From Micromonospora haikouensis (lineage in GTDB: Bacteria > Actinomycetota > Actinomycetes > Mycobacteriales > Micromonosporaceae), in the NCBI RefSeq assembly GCF_900091595.1, contig NZ_FMCW01000050.1, positions 1 to 32,550 of the forward strand: DNA of 32,550 bases, given 5' to 3'. The notes beneath the pieces were generated by a model, which saw nothing but the letters and a program-made list of their open reading frames with translations, searched no databases and was not told the DNA's origin. This document shows, one piece after another, positions 7,115 through 14,920 of this stretch. Both the position numbers and the translations under genes were made by a program. The number at the start of each line of letters is the position of its first letter. Position 1 is the stretch's first letter.

Positions 7115-9151
7115 ATGCGGGATCGACACGACACCGGCTGGCAGGGCGACGGCATCTACTACGGCGCCGACTACAACCCCGAGCAGTGGCCCGAGCCGAC
7201 CTGGGCCGAGGACGTGGAGCTCATGCGCCGGGCCGGGGTCAACCTGGTCTCCGTCGGCATCTTCTCCTGGGCCCTGCTGGAGCCCACCCCCGGCACGTAC
7301 GACTTCGGCTGGCTCGACCGCGCCCTCGACACGCTGCACGCCGGGGGCATCTCGGTCGACCTCGCCACCGCCACCGCCAGCCCGCCGCCGTGGCTGGCCC
7401 ACGCCCACCCCGAGACGCTGCCCCGCCGCGCCGACGGCACCGTGCTGTGGCCGGGCGGCCGGCAGGCGTACTGCCCCAGCTCGCCGGTGTTCCGCGAGCG
7501 CTCGCTCGCCCTCGTCGAGGCCGTCGCCACCCGCTACGCCGACCACCCCGCCGTGGTGATGTGGCACGTCTCCAACGAGCTGGGCTGCCACAACGTGCAC
7601 TGCTACTGCGACGTGAGCGCGGCGGCGTTCCGGGGCTGGCTGCGCGAGCGCTACGGCGACCTGGCGGCCCTCAACGAGGCGTGGGGCACCCTCTTCTGGA
7701 GCCAGCGCTACGGCGACTGGGCCGAGATCAACCCGCCGCGCGCCGCGCCGACCTTCGCCAACCCCACCCAGCAGCTCGACTTCCTGCGCTTCTCCTCCGA
7801 CGAGCAGCGCGCCCAGCTGCGCGCCGAGCGCGACCTGCTCAAGCGGATCGTCGCCCAGCCCGTCACCACCAACTTCATGGTGGGCATGAGCAAGCACATG
7901 GACTACCACTCCTGGGCCGCCGACGTGGACCTGGTCGCCACCGACCACTACCTCACCGCCGCCGACCCGCAGTCGCACGTCGGGCTGGCGCTGGCGGCCG
8001 ACCACACGAGGGGCGTCGCCGGCGGCGCGCCGTGGCTGCTCATGGAGCACTCCACCAGCGCCGTCAACTGGCAGCCCCGCAACGTGGCGAAGGCACCCGG
8101 GCAGCTGCGCCGCAACAGCCTCGCCCACGTCGCCCGCGGCGCCGACGGGGTGCTGTTCTTCCAGTGGCGGGCCTCCCGGGCCGGGGCGGAGAAATACCAC
8201 TCGGCGCTCGTCCCGCACGCCGGGGCGGACACCAAGGTCTTCCGCGAGGTGTGCGGGCTCGGCGCCGACCTGAAGGCCCTCGCCGAGGTACGCGGCAGCC
8301 GCGTCGACGCCGACGTGGCGATCCTGTTCGACTACGAGGCGTGGTGGGGCGTCGAGCTGGACTCCCACCCCAGCGTCGACGTCACGTACGCCGACCGGCT
8401 CGCCGCCCTGCACGGCGCGCTCTGGCGGGCCGGCGTCACCGCCGACGTGGTGCACCCGTCCACCGACCTGTCCCGCTACCGCCTCGTGCTGGTGCCGACG
8501 CTCTACCTCGTCCGCGACGCCGACGCCGAGGCCCTGCACGGCTGGGTCGCCGCCGGCGGCACCGCCCTGGTGACCTACTTCAGCGGCATCGTCGACGAGC
8601 ACGACCACGTCCGGCTCGGCGGCTACCCCGGCGCGTTCCGGGAACTGCTCGGCATCCGCACCGAGGAGTTCTTCCCGCTGCGCGAGGGCGAGCGGGTCAC
8701 CCTCGACGACGGCTCCGCCGCCGACGTGTGGACCGAGTGGCTGCACCCGGCCGGCGCGGAGGTCGTCGCCGCGTACGCCGACGGGCCCCTGCCCGGGGTC
8801 CCGGCGCTGACCCGCAACGCCGTCGGCGCCGGCGCGGCCTGGTACGCGGCCACCCGGCTCGACGACGCCGCCACCGACCGCCTGGTGGCCCGGCTGCTGG
8901 CCGAGGCCGGGGTCCGGCCGGCCGCCGACGCCCCGCCCGGGGTGGAGGTGGTCCGCCGCCGGGGTGACGGGCGGAGCTGGCTGTTCGTCGTCAACCACAC
9001 CGACCACCCGGCCCGGATCGCCGCCACCGGCACCGAGCTGCTCGCGGGCGGACGGTGCGCCGGGGAGCTGGAGGTCGCCCCGGGCGAGGTGGCCGTGGTC
9101 CGGGAGGAGGACTCCGATGCTCGCCCAGCAACGGCAGAGCGCCATCCTTGA
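7115..9151 (+). CDS. Beta-galactosidase, GH42 family
   Basis: The 678-residue enzyme cleaves terminal beta-D-galactosides. It opens with YYGADYNPEQWP and SVGIFSWALLEP, hallmarks of GH42. The acid/base is E155 in WHVSNELG, and the nucleophile is E311 in LLMEHS. Cys residues around 140-190 (YCPSS, CHNVHCYCD) fit the zinc site of many GH42 enzymes. A trimerisation-like domain and a small C-terminal beta domain follow. No signal peptide is seen, so it is cytoplasmic. No Shine-Dalgarno precedes the ATG, and the weak -10 CACGCT lies 8 bases upstream, so the mRNA may be leaderless. It is divergent from the transport operon and overlaps the DeoR gene by 35 bases. Confidence 0.93.
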   Translation: MRDRHDTGWQGDGIYYGADYNPEQWPEPTWAEDVELMRRAGVNLVSVGIFSWALLEPTPGTYDFGWLDRALDTLHAGGISVDLATATASPPPWLAHAHPETLPRRADGTVLWPGGRQAYCPSSPVFRERSLALVEAVATRYADHPAVVMWHVSNELGCHNVHCYCDVSAAAFRGWLRERYGDLAALNEAWGTLFWSQRYGDWAEINPPRAAPTFANPTQQLDFLRFSSDEQRAQLRAERDLLKRIVAQPVTTNFMVGMSKHMDYHSWAADVDLVATDHYLTAADPQSHVGLALAADHTRGVAGGAPWLLMEHSTSAVNWQPRNVAKAPGQLRRNSLAHVARGADGVLFFQWRASRAGAEKYHSALVPHAGADTKVFREVCGLGADLKALAEVRGSRVDADVAILFDYEAWWGVELDSHPSVDVTYADRLAALHGALWRAGVTADVVHPSTDLSRYRLVLVPTLYLVRDADAEALHGWVAAGGTALVTYFSGIVDEHDHVRLGGYPGAFRELLGIRTEEFFPLREGERVTLDDGSAADVWTEWLHPAGAEVVAAYADGPLPGVPALTRNAVGAGAAWYAATRLDDAATDRLVARLLAEAGVRPAADAPPGVEVVRRRGDGRSWLFVVNHTDHPARIAATGTELLAGGRCAGELEVAPGEVAVVREEDSDARPATAERHP

Positions 9152-9890
9152 GCTGATCCGGCAGCGCGGCGGCGTGCGGGTCAGCCACCTGGTGACCCGC
9201 TTCGGCGTCTCCGACATGACCATCCGCCGCGACCTGGAGGCGCTCGCCGAGCGCGGGCTGATCGACAAGGTGCACGGCGGGGCGACCCTGGCCGGGCCCG
9301 GCTCGGCCGAGGAGCCCGGCTTCGCCGCCAAGTCGATCCGTCAGCGCGACGAGAAGCGGGCCATCGCCGAGCGGGCCGCCACCCTGGTGGAGCCCGGCAT
9401 GGCGATCGCGCTCTCCGCCGGCACCACCACGGCCGCCCTGGCGACCCTGCTCGCCGACGTGCGGGGGCTGACCGTGGTGACCAACTCGATCCCGGTCGCC
9501 GACGCGCTCTACGCCGACCCGCGCGCCGACCGCACGGTCGTGCTCACCGGCGGCATCCGCACCCCGTCGGACGCGCTCACCGGGCCGGTGGCCGAGGCCG
9601 CCGTCAGCACGCTCAACGTCGACGTGCTCTTCCTCGGGGTGCACGGGATGAGCCCGCGCACCGGCTTCACCACACCCAACCTGCTGGAGGCCGGCATCAA
9701 CCGGCGGCTGGTGCACGCCGCCCGGCGGCTGGTGGTGCTGGCCGACCACACCAAGTGGGAGACCATCGGCATCGCCACCATCGCCCCGCTCGCCGACGCG
9801 GACGTGCTGATCACCGACGCGGGGCTCGACCCGGCCGCCCGCGCCCCGCTCGCCGAGCAGGTGGGCGACCTGGTCGTGGTGGAGGTGTAA
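9117..9890 (+). CDS. DeoR/GlpR-family transcriptional regulator
   Basis: The 257-residue protein has an N-terminal DeoR helix-turn-helix (residues about 5-57: RQSAILELIRQRGGVRV, FGVSDMTIRRDLEALAERGL, KVHGGA). The C-terminal sugar-phosphate-sensing domain (about 75-230) contains LSAGTTTAALATLL, VVTNSIPVADAL and LTGG, and ends with LADHTKW and DVLITDAGLD. It starts at an ATG within the end of the beta-galactosidase gene, preceded by GGAGGAGG, so the two are co-transcribed and probably coupled. It is the obvious local regulator of the divergent galactoside genes, most likely a repressor released by a phosphorylated sugar. The inducer is not predictable from the sequence. Confidence 0.92.
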   Translation: MLAQQRQSAILELIRQRGGVRVSHLVTRFGVSDMTIRRDLEALAERGLIDKVHGGATLAGPGSAEEPGFAAKSIRQRDEKRAIAERAATLVEPGMAIALSAGTTTAALATLLADVRGLTVVTNSIPVADALYADPRADRTVVLTGGIRTPSDALTGPVAEAAVSTLNVDVLFLGVHGMSPRTGFTTPNLLEAGINRRLVHAARRLVVLADHTKWETIGIATIAPLADADVLITDAGLDPAARAPLAEQVGDLVVVEV

Positions 9891-9942
9891 GGAAGGGCCC
9901 CTTGTTAACGCATACGGTAGAGAAGGGTCCCCTTCTCACGCC
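9891..9942. repeat. Two tandem copies of an AAGGG(N)CCCCTT repeat after the DeoR gene
   Basis: Directly after the TAA stop, a copy starting GGAAGGGCCCCTTGTTAACG (9891) is followed at 9921 by the similar AGAAGGGTCCCCTTCTCACG. Both contain a short palindrome flanking CCCC. I recall such units recurring after genes in Micromonospora, so this may be a dispersed repeat family with a terminator role. That recollection was not checked by search. Confidence 0.5.
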
Positions 9943-10092
9943 CTGGCCACGCGCTTGGGAGTCGCGCCCGGGTCTGGGCGCCGCCGAGCAGGGCGTACGG
10001 GGTGTTCCCAGGCATCTCACAGCGGTGCAGGCTAGGGTCGGTCCGGTGAGCTGCGACGCTCCAGGGTGGAGCGCGCACCTGCGGGAGTGGCG

Positions 10093-11100
10093 ATGGTCTT
10101 CAAGAAGATGTTGAGCGCGTTCGGGGTGGGCGGTCCGACCGTGGACACCGTCCTGGCGAACCCGAACACCCGGCCCGGCCTGGCCCTCGACGGCCGGGTC
10201 AACCTGGTCGGCGGGGAGGCCCCGGCCGCCATCGAGCAGATCGCCGTCGGTCTGGTCACCCGCGTCGAGATCGAGAGCGGTGACAGCGAGTACGCGGGCG
10301 TCATGGAGTTCCACCGGATGCCGGTCAGCGGGGCCTTCGAGCTAGCCCCGAAGCAGCAGCTGTCGATCCCGTTCCAGCTCCCGGTGCCGTGGGAGACCCC
10401 GATCACCGACGTGTACGGCCAGCGCCTGCACGGCATGACGATGGGGCTGCGCACCGAGGTGGCGGTGGCCCGGGCCGTCGACAAGAGCGACCTCGACCAG
10501 GTCGCCGTGCACCCGCTGCCGGTGCAGGAGCGCATCCTGGAGGCGTTCGCCCGGCTCGGCTTCCGCTTCAAGGGCGCCGACCTGGAGCGCGGCCACATCC
10601 GGGGGGTGCACCAGACGCTGCCCTTCTACCAGGAGATCGAATACTTCGCGGCCCCGCAGTACGCGCAGGTCATCAACGAGGTCGAGCTGACGTTCGTCAC
10701 CAGCCAGCAGGGCATCGACGTGATCCTGGAGTGCGACAAGCGGGGCGGCTTCCTCAGCGCCGGCCACGACGTCTTCGGCCGCTACACCGTCTCGCACGCC
10801 GACGCCGACCGCGTCGACTGGGCGCAGGTGGTCGACGGCTGGCTGCAGGAGACCACGTCGCGTTACGGCGGCCTGCGCGCCCAGGGCTTCGGGGCCCCGC
10901 AGGGCTACCCGCCGCAGCACGGCTACCCCACGCACGGCTACCCGACGCAGCACGGCCACGGCCACAGCCGGGGGCCGGGGATGGGCGGGATCGTCGCCGG
11001 GGCGGCGCTCGGCGCGGTCGGCGGGATGGTCGCCGGCGAGATGATCGAGGACGCCGTCGAGGGCGACTTCGCCGAGGACTGGGGCTTCGGCGAGGAGTAG
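10093..11100 (+). CDS. Spo0M-family sporulation-control protein
   Basis: The 335-residue protein has an arrestin-like Spo0M fold over residues about 1-235: MVFKKMLSAFGVGGPTVDTV, VNLVGGEAPAAIEQI, FQLPVPWETPITDVYGQ, GRYTVSHADAD. In Bacillus, Spo0M influences sporulation; homologues are widespread in actinomycetes and their exact role is not settled. The C-terminal third is Gly/His/Tyr-rich with GYP repeats, then a glycine-zipper segment (GIVAGAALGAVGGMVAGEM) that could insert in or associate with membranes, and an acidic tail. The ATG at 10093 follows GGGAG; an in-frame GTG two codons earlier is an alternative start. It is monocistronic and followed by a strong hairpin. Confidence 0.85.
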   Translation: MVFKKMLSAFGVGGPTVDTVLANPNTRPGLALDGRVNLVGGEAPAAIEQIAVGLVTRVEIESGDSEYAGVMEFHRMPVSGAFELAPKQQLSIPFQLPVPWETPITDVYGQRLHGMTMGLRTEVAVARAVDKSDLDQVAVHPLPVQERILEAFARLGFRFKGADLERGHIRGVHQTLPFYQEIEYFAAPQYAQVINEVELTFVTSQQGIDVILECDKRGGFLSAGHDVFGRYTVSHADADRVDWAQVVDGWLQETTSRYGGLRAQGFGAPQGYPPQHGYPTHGYPTQHGHGHSRGPGMGGIVAGAALGAVGGMVAGEMIEDAVEGDFAEDWGFGEE

Positions 11101-11125
11101 TTCCGCACGTACGCGAAGAAAGGCG

Positions 11126-11160
11126 ACGGTGGCCCGCCGGGAATCCCGGCGGGCCACCGT
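11126..11160. terminator. Bidirectional terminator between convergent genes
   Basis: A 17-bp perfect inverted repeat (arms 11126-11142 and 11144-11160, centred on 11143) lies between the Spo0M gene and the convergent small membrane-protein gene. A realistic loop would open the central bases. There is no clear T run, as is usual in actinomycetes. Confidence 0.8.
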
Positions 11161-11182
11161 GCTGCTCGGAGCTGGTCCGGCG

Positions 11183-11578
11183 TCAGTGCCGGGCCTTGCG
11201 CTCCGCGCCGCTGCGGAAGTTGCTGCCGGCCTTGGCCAGGCCCCGGCTACCGAGGTAACCGATGGTCAGCAGCGTGATGAAGAACCAGGCCTGCGGCGCG
11301 CGGAAGATGTCCACGCCGACCGAGTTCTTGCCGACCAGGTACGACGCGGCGAGCACGCCGATGACGGAGGCGACGTAGACCCAGAACTCCGTGGTCGCGA
11401 AGGCCTGCTTGGTCTCCGTGCCCGGCGCCATCATCGGCTCCCGGTGCCCGTCGTGCATCATCGGCATCGGCCGGGTGGGTGCCTCCTGCATCGCGCGGTT
11501 CGGCACGTCGTTCATCGCCCGGTTCGGGGCTTCCTGCGTGCGGTTCATCGGCCTGGTGGATGCAGCCTGCGTGCTCAT
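11183..11578 (-). CDS. Small two-helix membrane protein with N-terminal NR.M repeats
   Basis: The 131-residue protein has no function I can assign. Residues about 8-42 are polar and repetitive, with variants of [TN]R[PA]M (TRPMNRTQEAPNRAMNDV, NRAMQEAPTRPM) followed by a Met/His-rich PMPMMHDGHREPMM. Two hydrophobic segments follow (FWVYVASVIGVLAASYLVG and AWFFITLLTIGYLGS), then a basic tail ending in SGAERKARH. The ATG at 11578 has an excellent GAGGAGG 5 bases upstream, which decides against the longer frame. A SigB-like promoter lies upstream. A membrane or stress-associated role is plausible but unproven. Confidence 0.8.
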   Translation of the reverse strand: MSTQAASTRPMNRTQEAPNRAMNDVPNRAMQEAPTRPMPMMHDGHREPMMAPGTETKQAFATTEFWVYVASVIGVLAASYLVGKNSVGVDIFRAPQAWFFITLLTIGYLGSRGLAKAGSNFRSGAERKARH

Positions 11579-11681
11579 CTTGTCCTCCTCAGGATGCGAT
11601 GAGTCCTTACTGCGCTCCCTCGCCCCGCTACCGCGTTTCGGCCACGGCACGGTTCACGTTCGTGGCGGGGGCACCCCCCGA

Positions 11682-11707
11682 CTACCCGGCCGACCCGGCG
11701 AGGTAAC
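11682..11707 (-). promoter_or_regulatory. Possible SigB/SigF-type promoter of the small membrane-protein gene
   Basis: On the minus strand GTTACC (11707-11702), 14 bases, then GGGTAG (11687-11682) resembles the GTTT-N14-16-GGGTAT pattern used by actinobacterial general-stress sigma factors. It lies about 100 bases upstream of the small membrane-protein start. The rest of the 299-base divergent gap shows nothing convincing. Confidence 0.3.
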
Positions 11708-11877
11708 ACCCTCCCGTCGCCGGATAGCAGCAGCTCGCGGGCGGCCTGTGCGGGCCTGTGCGACCTGGCCTGTCGCTCGGGGTGCGGCCCGGCCTGGCGG
11801 CCGGTGCGCGCGGCCCCGGCACGTTTGGTCGCCCCCGGGCCGGGCACGCAGGAAGATTCCGACACTTCTGCGAGGTG

Positions 11878-12291
11878 ATGGACGTGCGTGAGGACGACAG
11901 GATGCGGGAGTCCGCCCGCAAGGCCGAGGAACGGATCACCGGCGGCGTCTACGGTGAGGGGGCCCTCGACGAGGTCACCGTGCCGCAGACCGACGTACAG
12001 CGGGTCATCCAGGACGAGGACCCGGACGACCCGGCGCACGTGCGGATCGACCCGGCGGTGCTGCGCGACGGCGGCCCCACCCGGGGCCAGGGCGCGATCA
12101 CCACGACCGGCGGCACGGCCGGGCCCGCGAGCACCCGCCGGGTGGCCCGGCAGCCGGAGCGGCACCCGGGAAAGGTCGCCCCGACCACGACGGGCGACGC
12201 GACCACGGGTGGCCTGAGCACCCCGGCGGGCGGCGCGACCAGCGACCAGTCCAGCAGCGCCAGCCAGGTCGGCAACTTCACCGAGGACTGA
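11878..12291 (+). CDS. Small polar, Thr/Gly-rich hypothetical protein
   Basis: The 137-residue protein is hydrophilic, without membrane segments. It starts with a charged helix (RMRESARKAEERITGGVYGE), continues with VTVPQTDVQRVIQDEDPDDP and ends in a Thr/Gly/Ser-rich disordered tail. I do not recognise a family. Start choice is open: ATG at 11878 is only 2 bases after GAGG, whereas GTG at 11884 has an 8-base spacing and may be the true start. The reading frame extends further up to 11758 but looks non-coding there. It is convergent with helD and followed by a perfect 20-bp inverted repeat. Confidence 0.65.
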   Translation: MDVREDDRMRESARKAEERITGGVYGEGALDEVTVPQTDVQRVIQDEDPDDPAHVRIDPAVLRDGGPTRGQGAITTTGGTAGPASTRRVARQPERHPGKVAPTTTGDATTGGLSTPAGGATSDQSSSASQVGNFTED

Positions 12292-12320
12292 CGCCGCGCC
12301 GCAAGCTCCTCCACCACGCC

Positions 12321-12367
12321 AATCTTGGACAGTTACCGTCCGTTGTAGACGGTAACTGTCCAAGATT
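12321..12367. repeat. Perfect 20-bp inverted repeat with 7-base loop
   Basis: AATCTTGGACAGTTACCGTC (12321-12340) is matched exactly by its reverse complement at 12348-12367, with loop CGTTGTA. It lies between the ends of two convergent genes, so it can act as a bidirectional terminator. It is much richer in A/T than the surroundings and very regular, which also fits a dispersed palindromic repeat. Short direct repeats with the core GCGGAGGA follow at 12389-12456. Confidence 0.75.
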
Positions 12368-12441
12368 CGGAAGGGGCCGGGCCACGCGGCGGAGGACGCC
12401 AAAGTGCCGGCCCATGCGGCGGAGGACGCTGGAGGGGCGGG

Positions 12442-14769
12442 TCAGGCGGGGCGGAGGATGCCGAGGCGCTGGGTGGCGCGGGTCAGCGCGACGTACAGGT
12501 CGCTGTGCCCGCGCGGCGACTCGGCGACGATCCCGTCCGGGTCGACCACCAGGACGGTGTCGAACTCCAGCCCCTTGGCCTGGGCCACCGTCAGCAGCAC
12601 CACCCGGCTCTCCAGCTCCGGGTGGTCGCCGACGGCCGCTTCGGGCAGGGCCGCCACCAGCGCCGCGCCCAGCGCGTCGACCCGGCCGGCGGGCACGATC
12701 ACCCCGAGCCGTCCGTCGGTCAGGTCGGCGGCCTCGGCGACCGCGGCGTCGGCCAGCTCGCCGGCCAGCCGGTCGGCGGCGACCGTACGCTCCCACGGCG
12801 GCACCCCGCTGCGGCGCACCGAGCGGGGCGGACGCAGGTGCGGGTCGATATCGGCCAGCACCCCGGCCGCCACCGCCATGATCTCGGCGGGGGTGCGGTA
12901 GCTGACCGTCAGCTCCTCCAGCCGCCACCGCTGCGCCACGTACGGCTCCAGGGCCTCGCCCCACGACGGGGTGCCGGCGAGCGCGCCGGTCTGCGCCACG
13001 TCCCCGACGATCGTCATCGACCGGCTGGGGCAGCGGCGCATCAGCAGCCGCCAGGCCATCGGCGACAGCTCCTGCGCCTCGTCGATGATGACGTGACCGA
13101 ACGCCCAGCTCCGGTCGGCGGCGGCCCGCTGGGCGGTGGTCAGCCCGTCGCTGGACTGCTGCCGCTCCAGCAGCCGGTCGGCGTCCAGCAGGTCGGCGAC
13201 CCCGAGGATCTCGCCGCCCTCCGCCTCGTCCTCCACGTCGATCGACCGGGAGCCCCGGGCGATCTCCAGCACGCCCTCGGCGTACTCGCGTTGCAGGGCG
13301 CGCAGCCGGGCCCGGCGGGCCTCGGCGGCCCGGTCGTCCTCGCCGAGCAGTTCGGCGGCCTCGTCCAGCAGCGGCACGTCGGCCGGGGTCCAGCCGCCCG
13401 GCTCGCGGCGCAGCGCCGCCCGGTCGGCGTCGCTCCAGCCGGGGGTGGCGGCGGCGATGCGGTCCGGGTCGGCGTAGAGGTCGGCGAGCAGGCGCTGCGG
13501 GGTGAGCACCGGCCAGAGCTGGTCCAGGGCGGCCCGTACGCCGGGCTCCTCGCGCAGCTCCCGGCGGATCTCCGCGACGTCGGCCTCCTCCAGGAGGTTG
13601 GCCCCGCCGAGCGGGTCCGCGCCGATACGCTCGGCGACCTGGGCGGCGAGAGCGTGCACGACCTCGACGTCGAAGACCGCCCGGGCCAGGTTGTGTGGCC
13701 GTCCGGAGCGGCGGGCCCGGTCCCGGGCGGCCCGCACGGTCTCCGGGGCCAGCGGCAGCACCTCCCGCTCGACCTCGATCTCCAGCGGCTCGTCGGGCAC
13801 CCACTGCCGGTCCCGCACGGCCGCGGCCAGCACCTCCACCATCTCCGCCCGGCCCTTGAGCGCCGCCGTGGCTGCCGGCTCCGCCCGCCGGGCGCTGACG
13901 CCGGGGAACAGGTCCCCGGGGGTACGCAGCAGCACGCCCGTCTCGGCCAGCGCCGGCAGCACCTGGGAGATGTAGCGCAGGAACGTCTCGTTCGGGCCGA
14001 CCAGCAGCACGCCCCGGGTGGCCAGCTCCCGCCGGTGGGTGTAGAGCAGGTACGCCGCCCGGTGCAGGGCGACAGCCGTCTTGCCGGTGCCGGGGCCACC
14101 CTGCACGACCAGGGTCCCGGGCAGGTCGGCGCGGATGATCCGGTCCTGCTCGGCCTGGATGGTCTCGACGATGTCGCGCATCCGGCCGGTGCGGCCGGCG
14201 TTGAGCGCGGCGAGCAGGGACGCCTCGCCGGTCAGCTCCTCGTGCGCGGTGGGGGAGGCGGTGGCCAGGTCGAGCACCTCGTCGTTGAGGGCGACCACCT
14301 TCCGTTGCCGGGTACGCAGGTGCCGGCGTCGCCGCACGCCCTGCGGGTTGGCGGCGGTGGCCAGGTAGAAGGCGCGGGCGGCGGGGGCCCGCCAGTCCAT
14401 CAGCAGCGGGTCGTAGTCGCCGCTGGTGTCGAAGATCCCGATCCGGCCGATGTAGTGGCGGGCGCCGTCGTCGGTGTCCAGCCGGCCGAAGCACAGCCCG
14501 TTCTCCACGGCGGAGTACTGCTCGACCTGCTCGGCGTACATCTTCACGGCGCTGTCGCGCTGGGACCGGGCCTGCTGGGTGCCGCCGCCGTCGCGTAGCT
14601 GTTCGGCGAGCCGCCGGGCGGACTGCTCCCGCAGGCCGTCCAGCCGGTCGTAGAGCATGGAGACGTACTCCTGCTCGTGGCCGATCTCGTCGGCGTGGCC
14701 GGTTTCGTCAGCGTGGCCGGTTTCGTCGTCGTTGCGCAGCTCGTCGGGACCCGCGGAGTGCCTTGACAA
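12442..14769 (-). CDS. helD: HelD-type RNA polymerase recycling helicase (UvrD-like superfamily 1 ATPase)
   Basis: The 775-residue protein has an N-terminal antiparallel coiled coil (about 30-80, EQEYVSMLYDRLDGLREQSA and onward). It is followed by VENGLCFGRLD, YIGRIGIFD and LLMDWRAPAARAFY, typical of actinobacterial HelD. Walker A is GGPGTGKT (K230) and Walker B is IIDEAQE (D563, E564). Later helicase motifs include ASDGL-type and VSYRTPAEIM segments, and VALTRATQRLGIL closes the protein. Family members bind RNA polymerase and release it from stalled or nucleic-acid-bound states. The start is a TTG with GGGAG 6 bases upstream. The first codons encode an imperfect GHADET/GHADEI repeat. No rifampicin-associated element is evident upstream, so a dedicated rifampicin-resistance role is not supported. 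Confidence 0.88.
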   Translation of the reverse strand: MSRHSAGPDELRNDDETGHADETGHADEIGHEQEYVSMLYDRLDGLREQSARRLAEQLRDGGGTQQARSQRDSAVKMYAEQVEQYSAVENGLCFGRLDTDDGARHYIGRIGIFDTSGDYDPLLMDWRAPAARAFYLATAANPQGVRRRRHLRTRQRKVVALNDEVLDLATASPTAHEELTGEASLLAALNAGRTGRMRDIVETIQAEQDRIIRADLPGTLVVQGGPGTGKTAVALHRAAYLLYTHRRELATRGVLLVGPNETFLRYISQVLPALAETGVLLRTPGDLFPGVSARRAEPAATAALKGRAEMVEVLAAAVRDRQWVPDEPLEIEVEREVLPLAPETVRAARDRARRSGRPHNLARAVFDVEVVHALAAQVAERIGADPLGGANLLEEADVAEIRRELREEPGVRAALDQLWPVLTPQRLLADLYADPDRIAAATPGWSDADRAALRREPGGWTPADVPLLDEAAELLGEDDRAAEARRARLRALQREYAEGVLEIARGSRSIDVEDEAEGGEILGVADLLDADRLLERQQSSDGLTTAQRAAADRSWAFGHVIIDEAQELSPMAWRLLMRRCPSRSMTIVGDVAQTGALAGTPSWGEALEPYVAQRWRLEELTVSYRTPAEIMAVAAGVLADIDPHLRPPRSVRRSGVPPWERTVAADRLAGELADAAVAEAADLTDGRLGVIVPAGRVDALGAALVAALPEAAVGDHPELESRVVLLTVAQAKGLEFDTVLVVDPDGIVAESPRGHSDLYVALTRATQRLGILRPA

Positions 14770-14792
14770 GCCTTCTCCCTAATAATTAGAAT
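14763..14792 (+). promoter_or_regulatory. Near-consensus promoter between helD and the SGNH hydrolase
   Basis: TTGACA (14763-14768), 18 bases, TAGAAT (14787-14792) on the plus strand is close to a textbook housekeeping promoter. The -35 box lies over the first codons of helD on the other strand. The predicted start near 14799 falls at the base of a terminator hairpin. Confidence 0.7.
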
Positions 14793-14799
14793 TGCGTCA

Positions 14800-14830
14800 G
14801 GAACGGCATTCTGCACGCCGTTCCTTTTTT
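14800..14830 (+). terminator. Factor-independent terminator directly at the promoter start site
   Basis: GGAACGGC (14800-14807) pairs perfectly with GCCGTTCC (14817-14824) across a 9-base loop, and six T residues follow (14825-14830). It is a classic intrinsic terminator on the plus strand, with no complete plus-strand gene ending before it. It lies in the leader of the SGNH hydrolase gene and could act as an attenuator. Confidence 0.75.
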
Positions 14831-14920
14831 GTGCCTGAACTGCCAAAGATACCGCGCGGCGACCCCCCGGCCAAGCGATCGGGGCGGCGCTGCGCCACGG
14901 GTCGGGACGGAGTCGCGCGC

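Noticed and set aside
6965..9331. A 788-codon open frame on the minus strand
   Set aside because: It is antisense to the GH42 gene, with the composition of a reverse-strand shadow and no recognisable domain.
12386..12460. Repeats with the core GCGGAGGA as iterons
   Set aside because: Only three short imperfect copies, the last within the helD coding end; probably local slippage.
12505..14598. A 697-codon open frame on the plus strand
   Set aside because: Antisense shadow of helD; no domain signature.
14770..14920. Rifampicin-associated element upstream of helD
   Set aside because: I looked for the G+C-rich inverted repeat that marks HelR-type genes. The only palindrome is the T-tailed terminator hairpin, so a rifampicin-resistance HelD is not supported.
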